Below, piece by piece: positions 8,442 to 17,776 of a stretch of 64,000 bases of DNA. The stretch spans positions 3,720,001 through 3,784,000 of the forward strand of contig NZ_KB907307.1 of NCBI RefSeq assembly GCF_000381925.1, written 5' to 3'. This stretch comes from Nocardia sp. BMG111209. Its GTDB lineage: Bacteria; Actinomycetota; Actinomycetes; Mycobacteriales; Mycobacteriaceae. Numbering within the stretch: position 1 is the first letter of the stretch; every line of letters begins with the position of its first letter. Under the pieces are notes generated by a model. The model saw nothing but the letters and a program-made list of their open reading frames with translations, was not told the DNA's origin and did not search any database. The translations under genes were made by a program, and so were the position numbers.

Positions 8442-9593
8442 TCAGACGAAGGCGTTCACGCCGGTGAGGGCGCGGCCGATGAGCAGTTTCTGGATCTGGG
8501 CGGTGCCCTCGTAGAGCGTCAGCACTCGCGCGTCGCGCACATACTTCGAGACCGGATACTCGTCGACGAAGCCGTAGCCGCCGAACACCTCGAGCGCCTT
8601 GTTGGTCGACTTCACCGCGCATTCGCCGGCGAACAGCTTGGCCATCGAGGCCTCGGTGCCGAACGGCCGGCCGCGATCGACCAGGTCGGCGACCCGCCAC
8701 ACCAGCAGCCGGGCCGCGTCGACCTCCACCGCGATATCGGCGAGGATCTCCTGAATCAGCTGGTAGGAGGCGATCGGCTTGCCGAACTGGACGCGCTCGG
8801 TGGAGTAGCGGACGGCGGCCTCCAGCGCGGCGCGGGCCACGCCGACGCAACCGGCGGCGACCCCCATCCGGCCCTTGTCCAGCGCCGCCATCGCGATCCG
8901 GAAGCCCTGCCCCTCGTCGCCGAGGCGCAACGCGTCGGGCACCCGGACCCGGTCGAAGTGCAGCTCGGCGGTCCGCTGACCGCGCAGGCCGAGCTTCCCG
9001 TGGATCTCGGTGCGGGTGAATCCGGGCAGGTCGGTGGGTACGAGGAAGGCGGTGATGCCCTTCGGCCCCGGCCCGCCGGTGCGGGCGAAGACGAGCGCGA
9101 CCTCGGCCCAGGTGCCGTTGGTGATGAAGATCTTGGTGCCGGACAGCAGCCAGTCGTCGCCGTCGCGCACGGCCTTGGTGGTCAGATTGCCGGCGTCGGA
9201 GCCCACACCCGGTTCGGTCAGCGCGAAACAGCCCAGCGCCTCCCCCGCGCACAGCCGCGGCAGGAACCGGTTCTGCTGGGCCGCGGTGCCGTACGTCTTG
9301 ATCGTCTTCGCGACCAGCCCCAGCGATACCGAGACGATGCCGCGCACCGAACTGTCGCCGCGGCCGAGCTCCTCGAGCAGCACGCAGTAGGCCAGAGCGT
9401 CGCCGCCGGAGCCGCCGAATTCCTCCGGGATCTCGATGCCGAGGAAGCCCATGGTGCCGAGTGCGCCGACGATCGCCGGGTCGACGGATTCCGCCCGATC
9501 CCAGTCCGCGGCGTGCGGCACGACGTGTGTGTCGACCCAGTCGCGGGCGACATCGCGCAGCTGCCGATGGTCGTCGCCGAGCTCGAGGTCCAT
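8442..9593 (-). CDS. Acyl-CoA dehydrogenase, first gene of the operon
   Basis: 383-aa acyl-CoA dehydrogenase. It shows FALTEPGVGSDAGNL, ELHFDRVRVPDALRLG, FGGYGFVDEYPVSKYVRDARV and TLYEGTAQIQ; the Glu of YEGT is the canonical catalytic base of short- and medium-chain enzymes. It is therefore mechanistically distinct from the paralogue at 6380, which lacks that Glu. It is the promoter-proximal gene of the leftward operon, and its ATG at 9593 is only 12 bp from the first TetR-type operator, so the whole operon is likely repressed there. Confidence 0.93.
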   Translation of the reverse strand: MDLELGDDHRQLRDVARDWVDTHVVPHAADWDRAESVDPAIVGALGTMGFLGIEIPEEFGGSGGDALAYCVLLEELGRGDSSVRGIVSVSLGLVAKTIKTYGTAAQQNRFLPRLCAGEALGCFALTEPGVGSDAGNLTTKAVRDGDDWLLSGTKIFITNGTWAEVALVFARTGGPGPKGITAFLVPTDLPGFTRTEIHGKLGLRGQRTAELHFDRVRVPDALRLGDEGQGFRIAMAALDKGRMGVAAGCVGVARAALEAAVRYSTERVQFGKPIASYQLIQEILADIAVEVDAARLLVWRVADLVDRGRPFGTEASMAKLFAGECAVKSTNKALEVFGGYGFVDEYPVSKYVRDARVLTLYEGTAQIQKLLIGRALTGVNAFV

Positions 9594-9604
9594 GTCCGGA
9601 ATCT

Positions 9605-9659
9605 CCTAACCAAACGTTGTTAGGTTACTGCTGCACGATATCCTAACAACGTTCGTTTA
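9605..9659. promoter_or_regulatory. Two palindromic operators for the divergent TetR regulator
   Basis: CCTAACCAAACGTTGTTAGG (9605-9624) is a near palindrome. A related sequence, CCTAACAACGTTCGTTTA, lies at 9642-9659. The 12-mer AACGTTGTTAGG of the first is the exact reverse complement of CCTAACAACGTT in the second. Both lie between the start codons of the acyl-CoA dehydrogenase and the TetR gene, as expected of a shared operator region. Confidence 0.7.
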
Positions 9660-9723
9660 TTCAAGATCCGCGGGTGGTCGGTGATAGGTTCGACGTTCGT
9701 TCAACCTGTGGAGGAGGTGCACC

Positions 9724-10380
9724 ATGGCCAGGCCCCGCGTGCCGTTGCTCAGTCGCGAACGCATTCGCGACGCGGCACTGGAGTTGATCGATCGGGACGG
9801 TCTGCCGGAGCTGTCCATGCGCAAACTCGCCACCGAGTTGGGTGTGTCGGCGGCCTCGCTGTACGGGCACTATCCGACCAAGGACGATCTGCTCGGCGAT
9901 ATCGCCCGCGACGTGATCGAACGGGTGGACACCTCGGCCTTCGAGACCACGCCCTGGCAGCAGGGGCTCACCGCGTGGGCCCGCTCGTACTGGTCGGCGC
10001 TGGTCGCGCACCCGAATTTCGTGCCGTATCTCGCCACCGGGCCGGGCCGCAGCGACGCCGGGCTGCGGATGGCCGACGCGGTGCACGGCGGGCTGGTGCG
10101 GGCCGGCTGGCCGCCGCGCGACGCCACCATGATCGGCGCCTCGACCCGCTATCTGGTGCTGGGCTCGACGATCGGCTCGTTCTCCCGCGGCTTCGTCGAC
10201 GACGTACAGGTGTACCGGGATCGCTACCCGCATCTGGAGCAGGCGCATCTGCTGCGGGCCAAGGCCGACGAAATCGACTCGCAGAGTTTCGAATTGGCGT
10301 TGCAGGCGTTCGTGGACGGACTTCGGGTGCGGTACACGCTGATTCAGGACCGGCGGGCCGCACGGCGCCGCCGGTCCTGA
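9724..10380 (+). CDS. TetR-family transcriptional regulator
   Basis: 218-aa protein with an N-terminal TetR helix-turn-helix at about residues 10-56 (ERIRDAALELIDRDGLPELSMRKLATELGVSAASLYGHYPTKDDLL). The C-terminal helical domain of about 150 residues would bind an inducer, presumably an acyl-CoA given the divergent operon; this is inference. GGAGG lies 6-8 nt before the ATG. The regulator converges with the sulfotransferase gene, with 14 nt between stops. Confidence 0.93.
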   Translation: MARPRVPLLSRERIRDAALELIDRDGLPELSMRKLATELGVSAASLYGHYPTKDDLLGDIARDVIERVDTSAFETTPWQQGLTAWARSYWSALVAHPNFVPYLATGPGRSDAGLRMADAVHGGLVRAGWPPRDATMIGASTRYLVLGSTIGSFSRGFVDDVQVYRDRYPHLEQAHLLRAKADEIDSQSFELALQAFVDGLRVRYTLIQDRRAARRRRS

Positions 10381-10394
10381 ACCACCCGGCCGGG

Positions 10395-11528
10395 TCAGCC
10401 CGGGAAGAACTCCTTCACCTGCGCCTCGCTCAGACCGTAATCGGCCAGCGTGTAGCGGTGGTCCGGCTTGCGGTCACCGGTGCGGCTCGCCGCGTCCAGC
10501 GCCGACATCGCGGCGCGGGCGGGCTCGGTGAACTCCAGGCCGAAGCTGCGGTAGATCCGCTCCACCGTGCCCAGCGGATCCGAACGCAGCTCCGCGAAGT
10601 CGACGTCGATGAACTGCGCCGGATCGTAACGACCACGCGCGGAGGTGAATTCGCGCAACCCGCGCGACCACAGCTCCAACTGGGTCTCCCCGATACAGGC
10701 CCCGGTGAAGGTGTTCGACCAGCCGCGCGCGGCATGGTCGGACAGACTGCACGAGGAGGCCATCGCGATCACCGGATCCCGATGGGTCTGCACGATCAGC
10801 GCATCCGGATAGGTCGCCATCAGCGCGTCGAGGGCGAACATGTGGCTGGGGTTCTTCAGGATCCAGCGCCGGGTGTCGTGCAGGCCGATCAGTTGCAGGT
10901 TCTTCCGGTGCCGCACATAGGCATTCGTCCAGTCCTGGCGTTGCAGCCACTGCGAATAGGTCGGCAGATACGCGAGGCTCTCGTACGCCACCGATTTCAC
11001 CGTCTGCCGCAACAACTGCCAGCATTCCTCGACATCGGCGGCGCTGATGTAGTGCACGCCCATGAATTCCGGATTCTCCACATGATGCTGGGCGAAGCCG
11101 GCCTCCAGCTGCTGATACACCGGATTGTCCGCCCAGGTCTCCCGGGGCGGACGGGGCTGCGGGAATTCCGACAGCCACAGCTCCAGGGCCTGATGCCGCG
11201 GATCGGCGGCCAGCAGCCGATGCAGCGCGGTGGTGCCGGTGCGCGGCAGGCCGGTCACGAAGATCGGCCGCTGGATCGGGGTGTCCGCATAACTCGGATT
11301 CGCCTGCCAGGCAGCCTCGCTCAGCGCCCGGGCCACCAGCGCACCCCGCAGGAAGTAGCGATTCATCTTGCTGCCGAGTTCGGTGAGATCGGCATCGCGG
11401 CGATAGGACTCGAGCAGCACACCGAGCGCCTCGGTGTAGTCGTCGGGCCCGAAATCCTGCAGGCCACACATCTTCGTGGCCGAGAAGTGCAGATCCTCGA
11501 CGGTGCCGACATCGGTACGGGGGGCCAT
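10395..11528 (-). CDS. Sulfotransferase family protein
   Basis: 377-aa protein of the Sulfotransfer_3-like type. The 5'-phosphosulfate loop TGLPRTGTT is at about residues 92-100, and the later RWILKNPSHMFALDAL and QTHRDPVIAMASS fit the 3'-phosphate site and core helix of PAPS-dependent sulfotransferases. The ATG at 11528 is preferred over a GTG at 11534 because TGAGGA sits right in front of the GTG and at good distance from the ATG. It heads toward the TetR gene and is the last gene of a leftward run with an SDR and a protein of unknown function. From memory this trio matches Rv3529c-Rv3530c-Rv3531c of M. tuberculosis. Here it lies next to cysD/cysNC, which make PAPS, so real sulfotransfer is plausible. 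Confidence 0.85.
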   Translation of the reverse strand: MAPRTDVGTVEDLHFSATKMCGLQDFGPDDYTEALGVLLESYRRDADLTELGSKMNRYFLRGALVARALSEAAWQANPSYADTPIQRPIFVTGLPRTGTTALHRLLAADPRHQALELWLSEFPQPRPPRETWADNPVYQQLEAGFAQHHVENPEFMGVHYISAADVEECWQLLRQTVKSVAYESLAYLPTYSQWLQRQDWTNAYVRHRKNLQLIGLHDTRRWILKNPSHMFALDALMATYPDALIVQTHRDPVIAMASSCSLSDHAARGWSNTFTGACIGETQLELWSRGLREFTSARGRYDPAQFIDVDFAELRSDPLGTVERIYRSFGLEFTEPARAAMSALDAASRTGDRKPDHRYTLADYGLSEAQVKEFFPG

Positions 11529-11537
11529 GTTCACTCC

Positions 11538-12314
11538 TCAGACGTGGTACTCGCCGCAGTTGACGTCGAGGGTCTGGCCGGTGATCGCGCTGGCCCAGTC
11601 GGAGGCGAGAAAGACCACGGCACGGGCGATCTCGTCCGGTTCGGGTAGCCGCTTGAGATCGGACCGGCTCGCGGTCTGCTCGTAGACCTGTTCGGCGGTG
11701 ATGCCGTACTTCTTCGCCACCTCGGCGAAGTACCACTTCAACTGGTCGTCCCAGATGTAGCCGGGCGCGACGCTGTTGATCCGGATCCCCTTGCCGCCCA
11801 ACTCCGTTGCCAGCGTCTGCGACATCGCCAGCAGCGCCGCCTTGGACAGCTTGTAGCTGCCGTAACGCGGTTCCGAATGGCGCAGCACCATCGAATTGAT
11901 CATGACCACCGCACCGCGGCTCTCGGCCAGCGCCGGGGTGAACGCCTTGGTCATGCGCAGCCCGCCGAGCACGGTCAGATCGAGACTGTCCCGGATCTGC
12001 TGGAAGTCGGTGCGCTCCAGCGGTTTCATCGACGGCACCGCGAACGCGTTGTTCACCAGCGCGTCGACCCGGCCGAAACTGTCGACGGCGCGGTCCACCA
12101 GATTGGCCACCGCGGCGTCGTCGGTGATGTCGGTCGGCACCACCAGCGTCTGCGCCGGGGCCAGCTCCGCGGCCACGTCCCGCAGCCGCGATTCGGTGCG
12201 GGCCGCCAGCACGACCTTCGCCCCGGCCTCCGCCGCCGCCCGGCACACCGAGCGGCCGAGTCCCGGCCCGACCCCACTGACGACGACCACCTTGTCGTCC
12301 AACATCGCCTTCAC
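11538..12314 (-). CDS. SDR-family oxidoreductase
   Basis: 258-aa short-chain dehydrogenase with a GVGPGLG cofactor loop near the N-terminus, NNAF in place of the usual NNAG, MINSMVL around the catalytic Ser, and YGSYKLSKAAL giving the Tyr-x-x-x-Lys pair. The C-terminus ends ITGQTLDVNCGEYHV. The GTG at 12314 overlaps the stop of the upstream gene as GTGA and has AAAGGA 7 nt before it; an ATG at 12305 is the alternative. It lies 9 nt upstream of the sulfotransferase ATG. It may make or remove the hydroxyl group that is sulfated; this is inference from context. Confidence 0.9.
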   Translation of the reverse strand: MKAMLDDKVVVVSGVGPGLGRSVCRAAAEAGAKVVLAARTESRLRDVAAELAPAQTLVVPTDITDDAAVANLVDRAVDSFGRVDALVNNAFAVPSMKPLERTDFQQIRDSLDLTVLGGLRMTKAFTPALAESRGAVVMINSMVLRHSEPRYGSYKLSKAALLAMSQTLATELGGKGIRINSVAPGYIWDDQLKWYFAEVAKKYGITAEQVYEQTASRSDLKRLPEPDEIARAVVFLASDWASAITGQTLDVNCGEYHV

Positions 12315-13531
12315 GCGAGCATCCTTTCCGCGAATCCCCGCTGCCGCTGCGCGATCCGCGCCCGCCAGCCGGCCTCGTCGATTCGATTGGTGTCGTGGAA
12401 CGGCAACTGCGCCGCCACCTCGTCGATCGGCACCAGCGCGATCGTCGGCCCCTCCGCCGGCCCGATCGGCCGGTGTGTGCGCTGCCAGCGGAACTGCATG
12501 ATGCCGCGGCGGCGCCCCGTGGTCTCCACCCAGTTGGCGATGCCGGGATTGCGCGCCGAGATCACCAGCCGGATCATCCCGTCCGGATCCACCTGCGCCT
12601 GCGTACTGTTCAGGCTGGTCTGGTGGTTGACGTAGTCCAGCGAGATGTACCAGCGGCTGCCCAGCTGGAAACCCTGATACGGCACATCCGATTTCGGCAC
12701 CGTGACCACCAGCGCCTGATCCTCCGCCAGATCGAAGTGACCGACCGAGGAGTACTGGGTGGCCAGTCCGCCCGGCGTCAGCCGGGGTTGGGTGAGCGTG
12801 TTCACCGGCAGGTCCAGGTAGAACCACTTCGGGAAGTTGAACCAGGTGTGGATGCGCTGCACCAGCATCCGGCCCGCCACCTTGTACCGCTTGCGCAGCA
12901 CCGCCAGATCGGGTTCGACCGGCGCGGTGCCGACGGTGTCGACCCGCTCGATCCGAATCGTCCCCTTGCGCTCGGCATTCCAATCGCCGTACACCTCGCG
13001 CACCGCCAGCATCGAGGAGCCCTCGCCGAGTACGAAGTAGTTCGGCCCCGGATCCTCCTTGGGCGGGCCGAATCTCAGCCGATAGCTGCCGTCCGCGTCG
13101 ATCTCGAGCCGCCGATCGTCGAAGGCGTCGTCCCCACCGGGCACATTCGCCGCGGTGTAGTCACCCTTGAGCACCTGGAAGCTGAGATCCACTGTGCTGC
13201 CCCGAGTCCCGGTCAGCAGATACTCCGCACCGGGCTCGATATCGGCGTGGTAGTAGAGCGTATCCGGGTTGTCCAGAGCCATTTTCGTGGTCGGCCCGGT
13301 CGAGGCGACGAACGACGGATGGCTGGTGCCGTGCACCCGGGCCAGCTGCACGCAGGCCGCGATACTGCCGGCCAGATAGTCGTAGCCCTCGGCCAGATCG
13401 TGTTCATCGGTGATGAAATCCGCTGCGGCGACCAGCTTCTCGGCCTCGGCGACCGCGGCGAGGAACGGCTCGGTCAACGGCGGGTCGGGTGGGGCGAGAG
13501 CCTCCCGGGTGTCGGTTACGGGTTGTTCCAT
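12311..13531 (-). CDS. Conserved protein of unknown function (Rv3531c-like)
   Basis: 406-aa soluble protein without signal peptide or membrane helix. It is rich in beta-strand-like stretches such as YRLRFGPPKEDPGPNYFVLG and LVVTVPKSDVPYQGFQLGSRWY, and ends in a helical tail. It may carry a DUF1214-like fold (YYHADIEPG, then GSRWYISLDYVNHQTSLN), but I am not sure. AGGAGG precedes the ATG at 13531. It is translationally coupled to the SDR. The trio unknown-SDR-sulfotransferase is conserved in mycobacteria, near cholesterol-catabolism genes as I recall, which hints at a lipid or steroid substrate. Confidence 0.8.
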   Translation of the reverse strand: MEQPVTDTREALAPPDPPLTEPFLAAVAEAEKLVAAADFITDEHDLAEGYDYLAGSIAACVQLARVHGTSHPSFVASTGPTTKMALDNPDTLYYHADIEPGAEYLLTGTRGSTVDLSFQVLKGDYTAANVPGGDDAFDDRRLEIDADGSYRLRFGPPKEDPGPNYFVLGEGSSMLAVREVYGDWNAERKGTIRIERVDTVGTAPVEPDLAVLRKRYKVAGRMLVQRIHTWFNFPKWFYLDLPVNTLTQPRLTPGGLATQYSSVGHFDLAEDQALVVTVPKSDVPYQGFQLGSRWYISLDYVNHQTSLNSTQAQVDPDGMIRLVISARNPGIANWVETTGRRRGIMQFRWQRTHRPIGPAEGPTIALVPIDEVAAQLPFHDTNRIDEAGWRARIAQRQRGFAERMLA

Positions 13532-13681
13532 GAATTGTCCTCCTGCACTGGATGGAACGATGGTCGATGCGAGTAGGGCTGCTGTGATCGCCGTCGACCA
13601 CGGATCGCCGGGATGACCACGAGGTGGCGCCACCACGGACAGCCGCGCTGCTGTGACCGCGCGGCGGCGCCACCGCCGTGC

Positions 13682-15598
13682 CTAGAGTCGCAACCGGTCG
13701 CGGATCCGCGCGGCGATCAGGGCGGGATCACCGTCGTCGGGGGTGACGATCAGTTCCGGGTTCTCGGGCCGTTCGTAGGGCGAGTCGATGCCGGTGAAGT
13801 CTCGCACTTCCCCGGCGCGAGCGCGGGCATACAGCCCCTTCGGATCCCGGCTCTCGCACACTCGCAGCGGAGTGTCGACGAATACCTCGCCGAACGGTAA
13901 TCCCTTGTCCGCGTGCACCTGCCGCGCCTGGTCCCGCTGCGCCGCGAACGGACTGATCAGCGAGACGATCGCGACCACACCGGCATCCGCGAACAGCGAC
14001 GCCACCTCGGCGACCCGGCGGATGTTCTCCCGCCGATCGTCGTCGCCGAACCCGAGATCCGCGTTCAGCCCGTGCCGCAGATTGTCCCCGTCCAGCAGAT
14101 AGGCCGGACGGCCCGCGGCCACCAACTGCCGCTCCAATTCCACCGCGATGGTGGACTTCCCGGACGCCGACAGCCCGGTGAGCCACACGGTCGCCCCGGC
14201 ATGCGGCCGGTCCTCCCGGCCGACCGCCGACCCGTGCCACACCACCTCGGCGGGCCGCTCGTGGCGCACCCCGGTGTCGCGGGCCAGGATCATGCCCGCC
14301 GCGACCGTCTGATCGGTCGCCTCGTCGATCAGGATGAAACTGCCCGTGCGCCGATTGTCCCGGTACGCGTCGAACAGCAACGGCTGCCGCGCATGCAGGC
14401 TCAGCCGCGCAATATCGTTGAGCGCCAGGCTTTCCGCACCCTCGACCCGATGCAGGGTGTTGACGTCGAGCCGATAGTCCAGCCCGGTCACCTGCACCCG
14501 AGTCGTCTGTCCCGCGGTGCGGACGGCGTATTCGCCGCCGACGCGCAGCACGGTCGAATCGGAGAACCAGCACACCATCGCGTCCAGATCGCGATCGAGA
14601 TGCGGCCGGTTCCCCGGCCGCGCGATCATGTCACCGCGGCCGACATCGATATCGTCGTCGAGGGTCAGCGCGATCGCCATATCGGTGAACGCCTCCGTCA
14701 CCGGCGCACCGCCCGGTCCCCAGATCCGCGACACCCGGGTGCTGCGCCCGGACGGCAGTACCACCACCTCGTCGCCCGGCTTGAAGATCCCGCCCGACAC
14801 CGTGCCCGCATAACTGCGTTGCGCCACAACATCGTTCGCGAGCGCCTCGGCAGTCCCCGTCACATTCCCACCCGGCACCGACCCATCCGGCGGCCCCGCC
14901 ACCGCGTGCCGAATCACATACTGCACCGGCAACCGGGCATCGATCAGATTGCGATCGGAGGCGATGTGCACATCCTCGAGATGCCGCAGCAGGGGAGCCC
15001 CCGCGAACCACGGCATATGCGCCGAGGCCTCGACCACATTGTCACCCAGCAGCGCCGAGACCGGCACGAAGCCGAGATCGCCCACGGTCAACTTGGCCGC
15101 GAAATCCGCGAATTCCGAACGAATCTCGCCGAACCGCGCCTCCGACCACCCCACCAGGTCCATCTTGTTCACGCACACCACCAGATGCGGCACCCCGAGC
15201 AACGAGGCGAGAAAGGCGTGCCGCCGAGTCTGCTCCACCACCCCCTTGCGCGCGTCGATCAGGATCAACGCCAGATCCGCGGTGGAGGCCCCGGTCACCA
15301 TGTTCCGGGTGTACTGCACATGCCCCGGCGTATCGGCGATGACGAATTTCCTTCGCGGCGTGGCGAAGTACCGATACGCCACGTCGATGGTGATGCCCTG
15401 CTCCCGCTCCGCGCGCAACCCGTCGGTCACCAGCGCCAGATCCGTGGCCGAGTCACCACGCTGGGCACTGGCCCGCTCGATGGCCGCCAGCGTATCGGTG
15501 AACAGATTCTTCGAGTCGTACAACAGCCGCCCGATCAGCGTCGACTTCCCGTCGTCGACACTGCCGGCGGTGGCCAGCCGTAACAGATTGCGGCTCAT
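13682..15598 (-). CDS. cysNC: Bifunctional sulfate adenylyltransferase subunit 1 / APS kinase
   Basis: 638-aa fusion. The N-terminal CysN GTPase drives ATP sulfurylase and has GSVDDGKST (residues 12-20), DTPGHVQYT (about 92) and NKMDL (about 148). A beta-barrel region follows, and from about residue 455 the CysC domain has [12 protein letters not shown] (its P-loop) and [11 protein letters not shown]. Together with CysD it turns sulfate into APS and then PAPS. The start codon overlaps the cysD stop as TGATG, so the subunits are made together. No APS/PAPS reductase or sulfite reductase gene is nearby, whereas a sulfotransferase is, so the PAPS may feed sulfation as well as or instead of cysteine synthesis. 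Confidence 0.96.
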   Translation of the reverse strand: MSRNLLRLATAGSVDDGKSTLIGRLLYDSKNLFTDTLAAIERASAQRGDSATDLALVTDGLRAEREQGITIDVAYRYFATPRRKFVIADTPGHVQYTRNMVTGASTADLALILIDARKGVVEQTRRHAFLASLLGVPHLVVCVNKMDLVGWSEARFGEIRSEFADFAAKLTVGDLGFVPVSALLGDNVVEASAHMPWFAGAPLLRHLEDVHIASDRNLIDARLPVQYVIRHAVAGPPDGSVPGGNVTGTAEALANDVVAQRSYAGTVSGGIFKPGDEVVVLPSGRSTRVSRIWGPGGAPVTEAFTDMAIALTLDDDIDVGRGDMIARPGNRPHLDRDLDAMVCWFSDSTVLRVGGEYAVRTAGQTTRVQVTGLDYRLDVNTLHRVEGAESLALNDIARLSLHARQPLLFDAYRDNRRTGSFILIDEATDQTVAAGMILARDTGVRHERPAEVVWHGSAVGREDRPHAGATVWLTGLSASGKSTIAVELERQLVAAGRPAYLLDGDNLRHGLNADLGFGDDDRRENIRRVAEVASLFADAGVVAIVSLISPFAAQRDQARQVHADKGLPFGEVFVDTPLRVCESRDPKGLYARARAGEVRDFTGIDSPYERPENPELIVTPDDGDPALIAARIRDRLRL

Positions 15599-16503
15599 CA
15601 GAAGTAGCCCTCCCGCTTGCGATCCTCCATGCCGGAGTCCGAGATTCGGTCGTCGGCGCGGGTGGCCCCGCGCTCGGTCAGCCGGGTGACCGCGATCTCG
15701 GCGATCACCTCGGCCGGATCGGCGGCGGTGCTCTCGACACAGCCGGTGCAGGTGGCGTCGCCGACCGTGCGGAACCGCACTGTCTCCTCCCGGATCACCT
15801 CGTCCGGCTCCGATGTCAGGAACCGGTTGACCGCCAACAGCATTCCGTCCCGCTCGAACACCGCGCGCCGGTGCGCGTAATACAACGAGGGCAGTTCGAC
15901 ACCCGCCCGTTCGATGTACTCCCAGATGTCGAGCTCGGTCCAGTTCGACAACGGGAACACCCGAATGTGCTCTCCCGCACGATGTCTGCCGTTGTAGAGG
16001 TTCCAGATCTCCGGCCGCTGTGCCCGGGGCTCCCAGGCTCCGTACGCATCCCGGAAACTGAACACCCGCTCCTTGGCCCGAGCCTTCTCCTCGTCCCGCC
16101 GGGCCCCGCCGAACACCGCGTCGAACCGCCCCTCCCCGATGGCCCGCAGCAAAGTGGTGGTCTGCAACCGATTCCGAGTCTCCCCGGGGCGTTCCACCGC
16201 CCGCCCCGCATCGATATCGTCCTGCACCCGGGCCACCAGCAACCGAGCCCCCAGCCGCGCCGCGGTCCGATCCCGGAACTCGATCACCTCGTCGAAGTTG
16301 TGCCCGGTGTCGACGTGCAGCAACGAGAAGGGCAGCGGCGCAGGCCAGAACGCCCGGACCGCCAATTCCAGCATCACCGCCGAATCCTTACCGCCGGAGA
16401 ACAACAGCACCGGCCGCTCGAAGGTCGCCGCGACCTCCCGGAAGATGTGCACCGATTCGGCCTCGAGGGCCGCCAGATGCGACAGCTCGTATCCCGTCCG
16501 CAT
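15598..16503 (-). CDS. cysD: Sulfate adenylyltransferase subunit 2
   Basis: 301-aa ATP pyrophosphatase-type subunit of ATP sulfurylase; binds ATP and sulfate and makes APS with GTP-driven help from CysN. The PP-loop SGGKDS is at residues 36-41. [39 protein letters not shown] and [15 protein letters not shown] are all family signatures. The start was placed at the ATG at 16503 ([10 protein letters not shown]), which matches CysD N-termini; a GTG at 16533 would add ten residues, and neither has a strong ribosome site. First gene of the cysD-cysNC operon, divergent from an IclR-type regulator 91 bp away. Confidence 0.95.
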   Translation of the reverse strand: MRTGYELSHLAALEAESVHIFREVAATFERPVLLFSGGKDSAVMLELAVRAFWPAPLPFSLLHVDTGHNFDEVIEFRDRTAARLGARLLVARVQDDIDAGRAVERPGETRNRLQTTTLLRAIGEGRFDAVFGGARRDEEKARAKERVFSFRDAYGAWEPRAQRPEIWNLYNGRHRAGEHIRVFPLSNWTELDIWEYIERAGVELPSLYYAHRRAVFERDGMLLAVNRFLTSEPDEVIREETVRFRTVGDATCTGCVESTAADPAEVIAEIAVTRLTERGATRADDRISDSGMEDRKREGYF

Positions 16504-16564
16504 CACTGTCCCGCCCGCGTCATCCGTCACCACCCCGCGTCCCGAGGGCCTTATGGATTGTGGT

Positions 16565-16578
16565 GTCGAATATTCGAC
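16565..16578. promoter_or_regulatory. 14-bp perfect palindrome between cysD and IclR gene
   Basis: GTCGAATATTCGAC reads the same on both strands. It sits in the 91-bp divergent gap, 17 bp before the chosen IclR start and about 60 bp before cysD. A related half-site, TTCGATATTG, follows at 16586-16595. A shared operator for both directions is likely. Confidence 0.55.
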
Positions 16579-16594
16579 GCTATCGTTCGATATT

Positions 16595-17512
16595 GTGACA
16601 CCGACGATAGGCCCGACCGGGCACGCCGGTCAAGAACCTGTTCTAGAAATACCCCCCGCAACCGTCCCCTCCCCGCCCACCCACCGAGTGGTACAGGTGA
16701 TCGACCTGCTGTCCCGCCACCCCACCGACCATCTCTCGCTGGCCCGGATAGTCCGCGACACCGACCTGTCCCGTGCCACCGCCCACGCCGTCCTGACCCA
16801 GCTCACCGCCGACGGCTGGACCACCCGCGACCCCGACGGCAACTACAGCCTCGGCCTCGGCCTCCTGACGGTCGCCCGCCGCGCCGAGCACGCCTTCCCA
16901 CTGCGCCGCCTGGCCCGCACCCCCCTGCGAGAACTGTCCGCGCACAACGACATTCCGGTCTTCCTCGCCGAACGCGACGACGACGCCATCATGATCACCG
17001 AAGTGGTCGGCACCCCACCCCTCCCCTGGATCCGCCAGGGCCGCCGCCTCCCCTACGCCCCACCCGTGGCCCGCGAATTCGTCGCCTGGGCACCGGATTC
17101 CGAACGCCGCGCCTGGCTGGCCGCCGCCGACCCCGCCCAATCCGCCCGCCTGGCCGCGGTCCTGACCGAAGTCCGCACCCGCGGCTACTCCGTCGAACGC
17201 CTGGCCGACGAAGCCACCCCCATGCTGGAAGCCCTTGCCGCCCTACGCAATTCCCCGGTAACCGACCCCCTCCGCCACCGCCTCGGCGCCCTGATAGCCG
17301 ACCTGATCACCATCGACTACCTCCCCCACGAACTGGGCGAGGAAAACGCGGTGGTAACGGTAGCCGCCCCCATCTTCCACGCCGGCACCGTCACCGCCGC
17401 CGTCGTCACCTGCCCCGACACCCGCCTCACCGCCGAAGCCCTGGCCACCCTCGGCACCACCACCGCCACCACCGCCGCCACCATCACCGCCGCCCTGACC
17501 CCACCCCGATGA
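16595..17512 (+). CDS. IclR-type transcriptional regulator
   Basis: 305-aa regulator. The N-terminal winged helix (VVQVIDLLSRHP..LSLARIVRDTDLSRATAHAVL..TADGWTTRD..GNYSLGLGLL, about residues 28-90) is IclR-like. The C-terminal half resembles the GAF-type effector domain (PVFLAERDDDAIMITEVVG, LPYAPPVAREFVAW). GTG at 16595 is chosen so that the palindrome stays upstream; an ATG at 16553 would put it inside the coding region. Divergent from cysD-cysNC, so it probably senses a sulfur or pathway metabolite and controls PAPS supply. Codons in the second half are unusually C-rich at third positions. Confidence 0.85.
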   Translation: MTPTIGPTGHAGQEPVLEIPPATVPSPPTHRVVQVIDLLSRHPTDHLSLARIVRDTDLSRATAHAVLTQLTADGWTTRDPDGNYSLGLGLLTVARRAEHAFPLRRLARTPLRELSAHNDIPVFLAERDDDAIMITEVVGTPPLPWIRQGRRLPYAPPVAREFVAWAPDSERRAWLAAADPAQSARLAAVLTEVRTRGYSVERLADEATPMLEALAALRNSPVTDPLRHRLGALIADLITIDYLPHELGEENAVVTVAAPIFHAGTVTAAVVTCPDTRLTAEALATLGTTTATTAATITAALTPPR

Positions 17513-17739
17513 CCCCACCACCAGCCCTGATATCACCGCATCGGAGTTGTCGGACGCGGGGAGTACTGTCCCGCACGAATACCGATCCGTGGCGCTCCGG
17601 AGGCGGCGCAAGCCGCTCAGCGCCAACTGGACCTGGGCCGATGTCGATATCGCCCTGATTTCCGGCGGGACGAGGTCGGGGAGATCGTGCGGGCAGAGCG
17701 GGTCGGGTTGGTCATACCGTGTGCGATGATCGGGGTGGG

Positions 17740-17755
17740 TTTAGCTTTGACTAAA
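17740..17755. promoter_or_regulatory. Inverted repeat before the toxin-like gene
   Basis: TTTAG and CTAAA face each other across 6 bp, about 22 bp before the GTG chosen as the toxin start. In so GC-rich a setting this AT-rich dyad stands out and is a candidate operator for the XRE protein. The rest of the gap 17513-17776 shows nothing I can assign. Confidence 0.45.
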
Positions 17756-17776
17756 GATCGGATCGAGCGAGAACTC

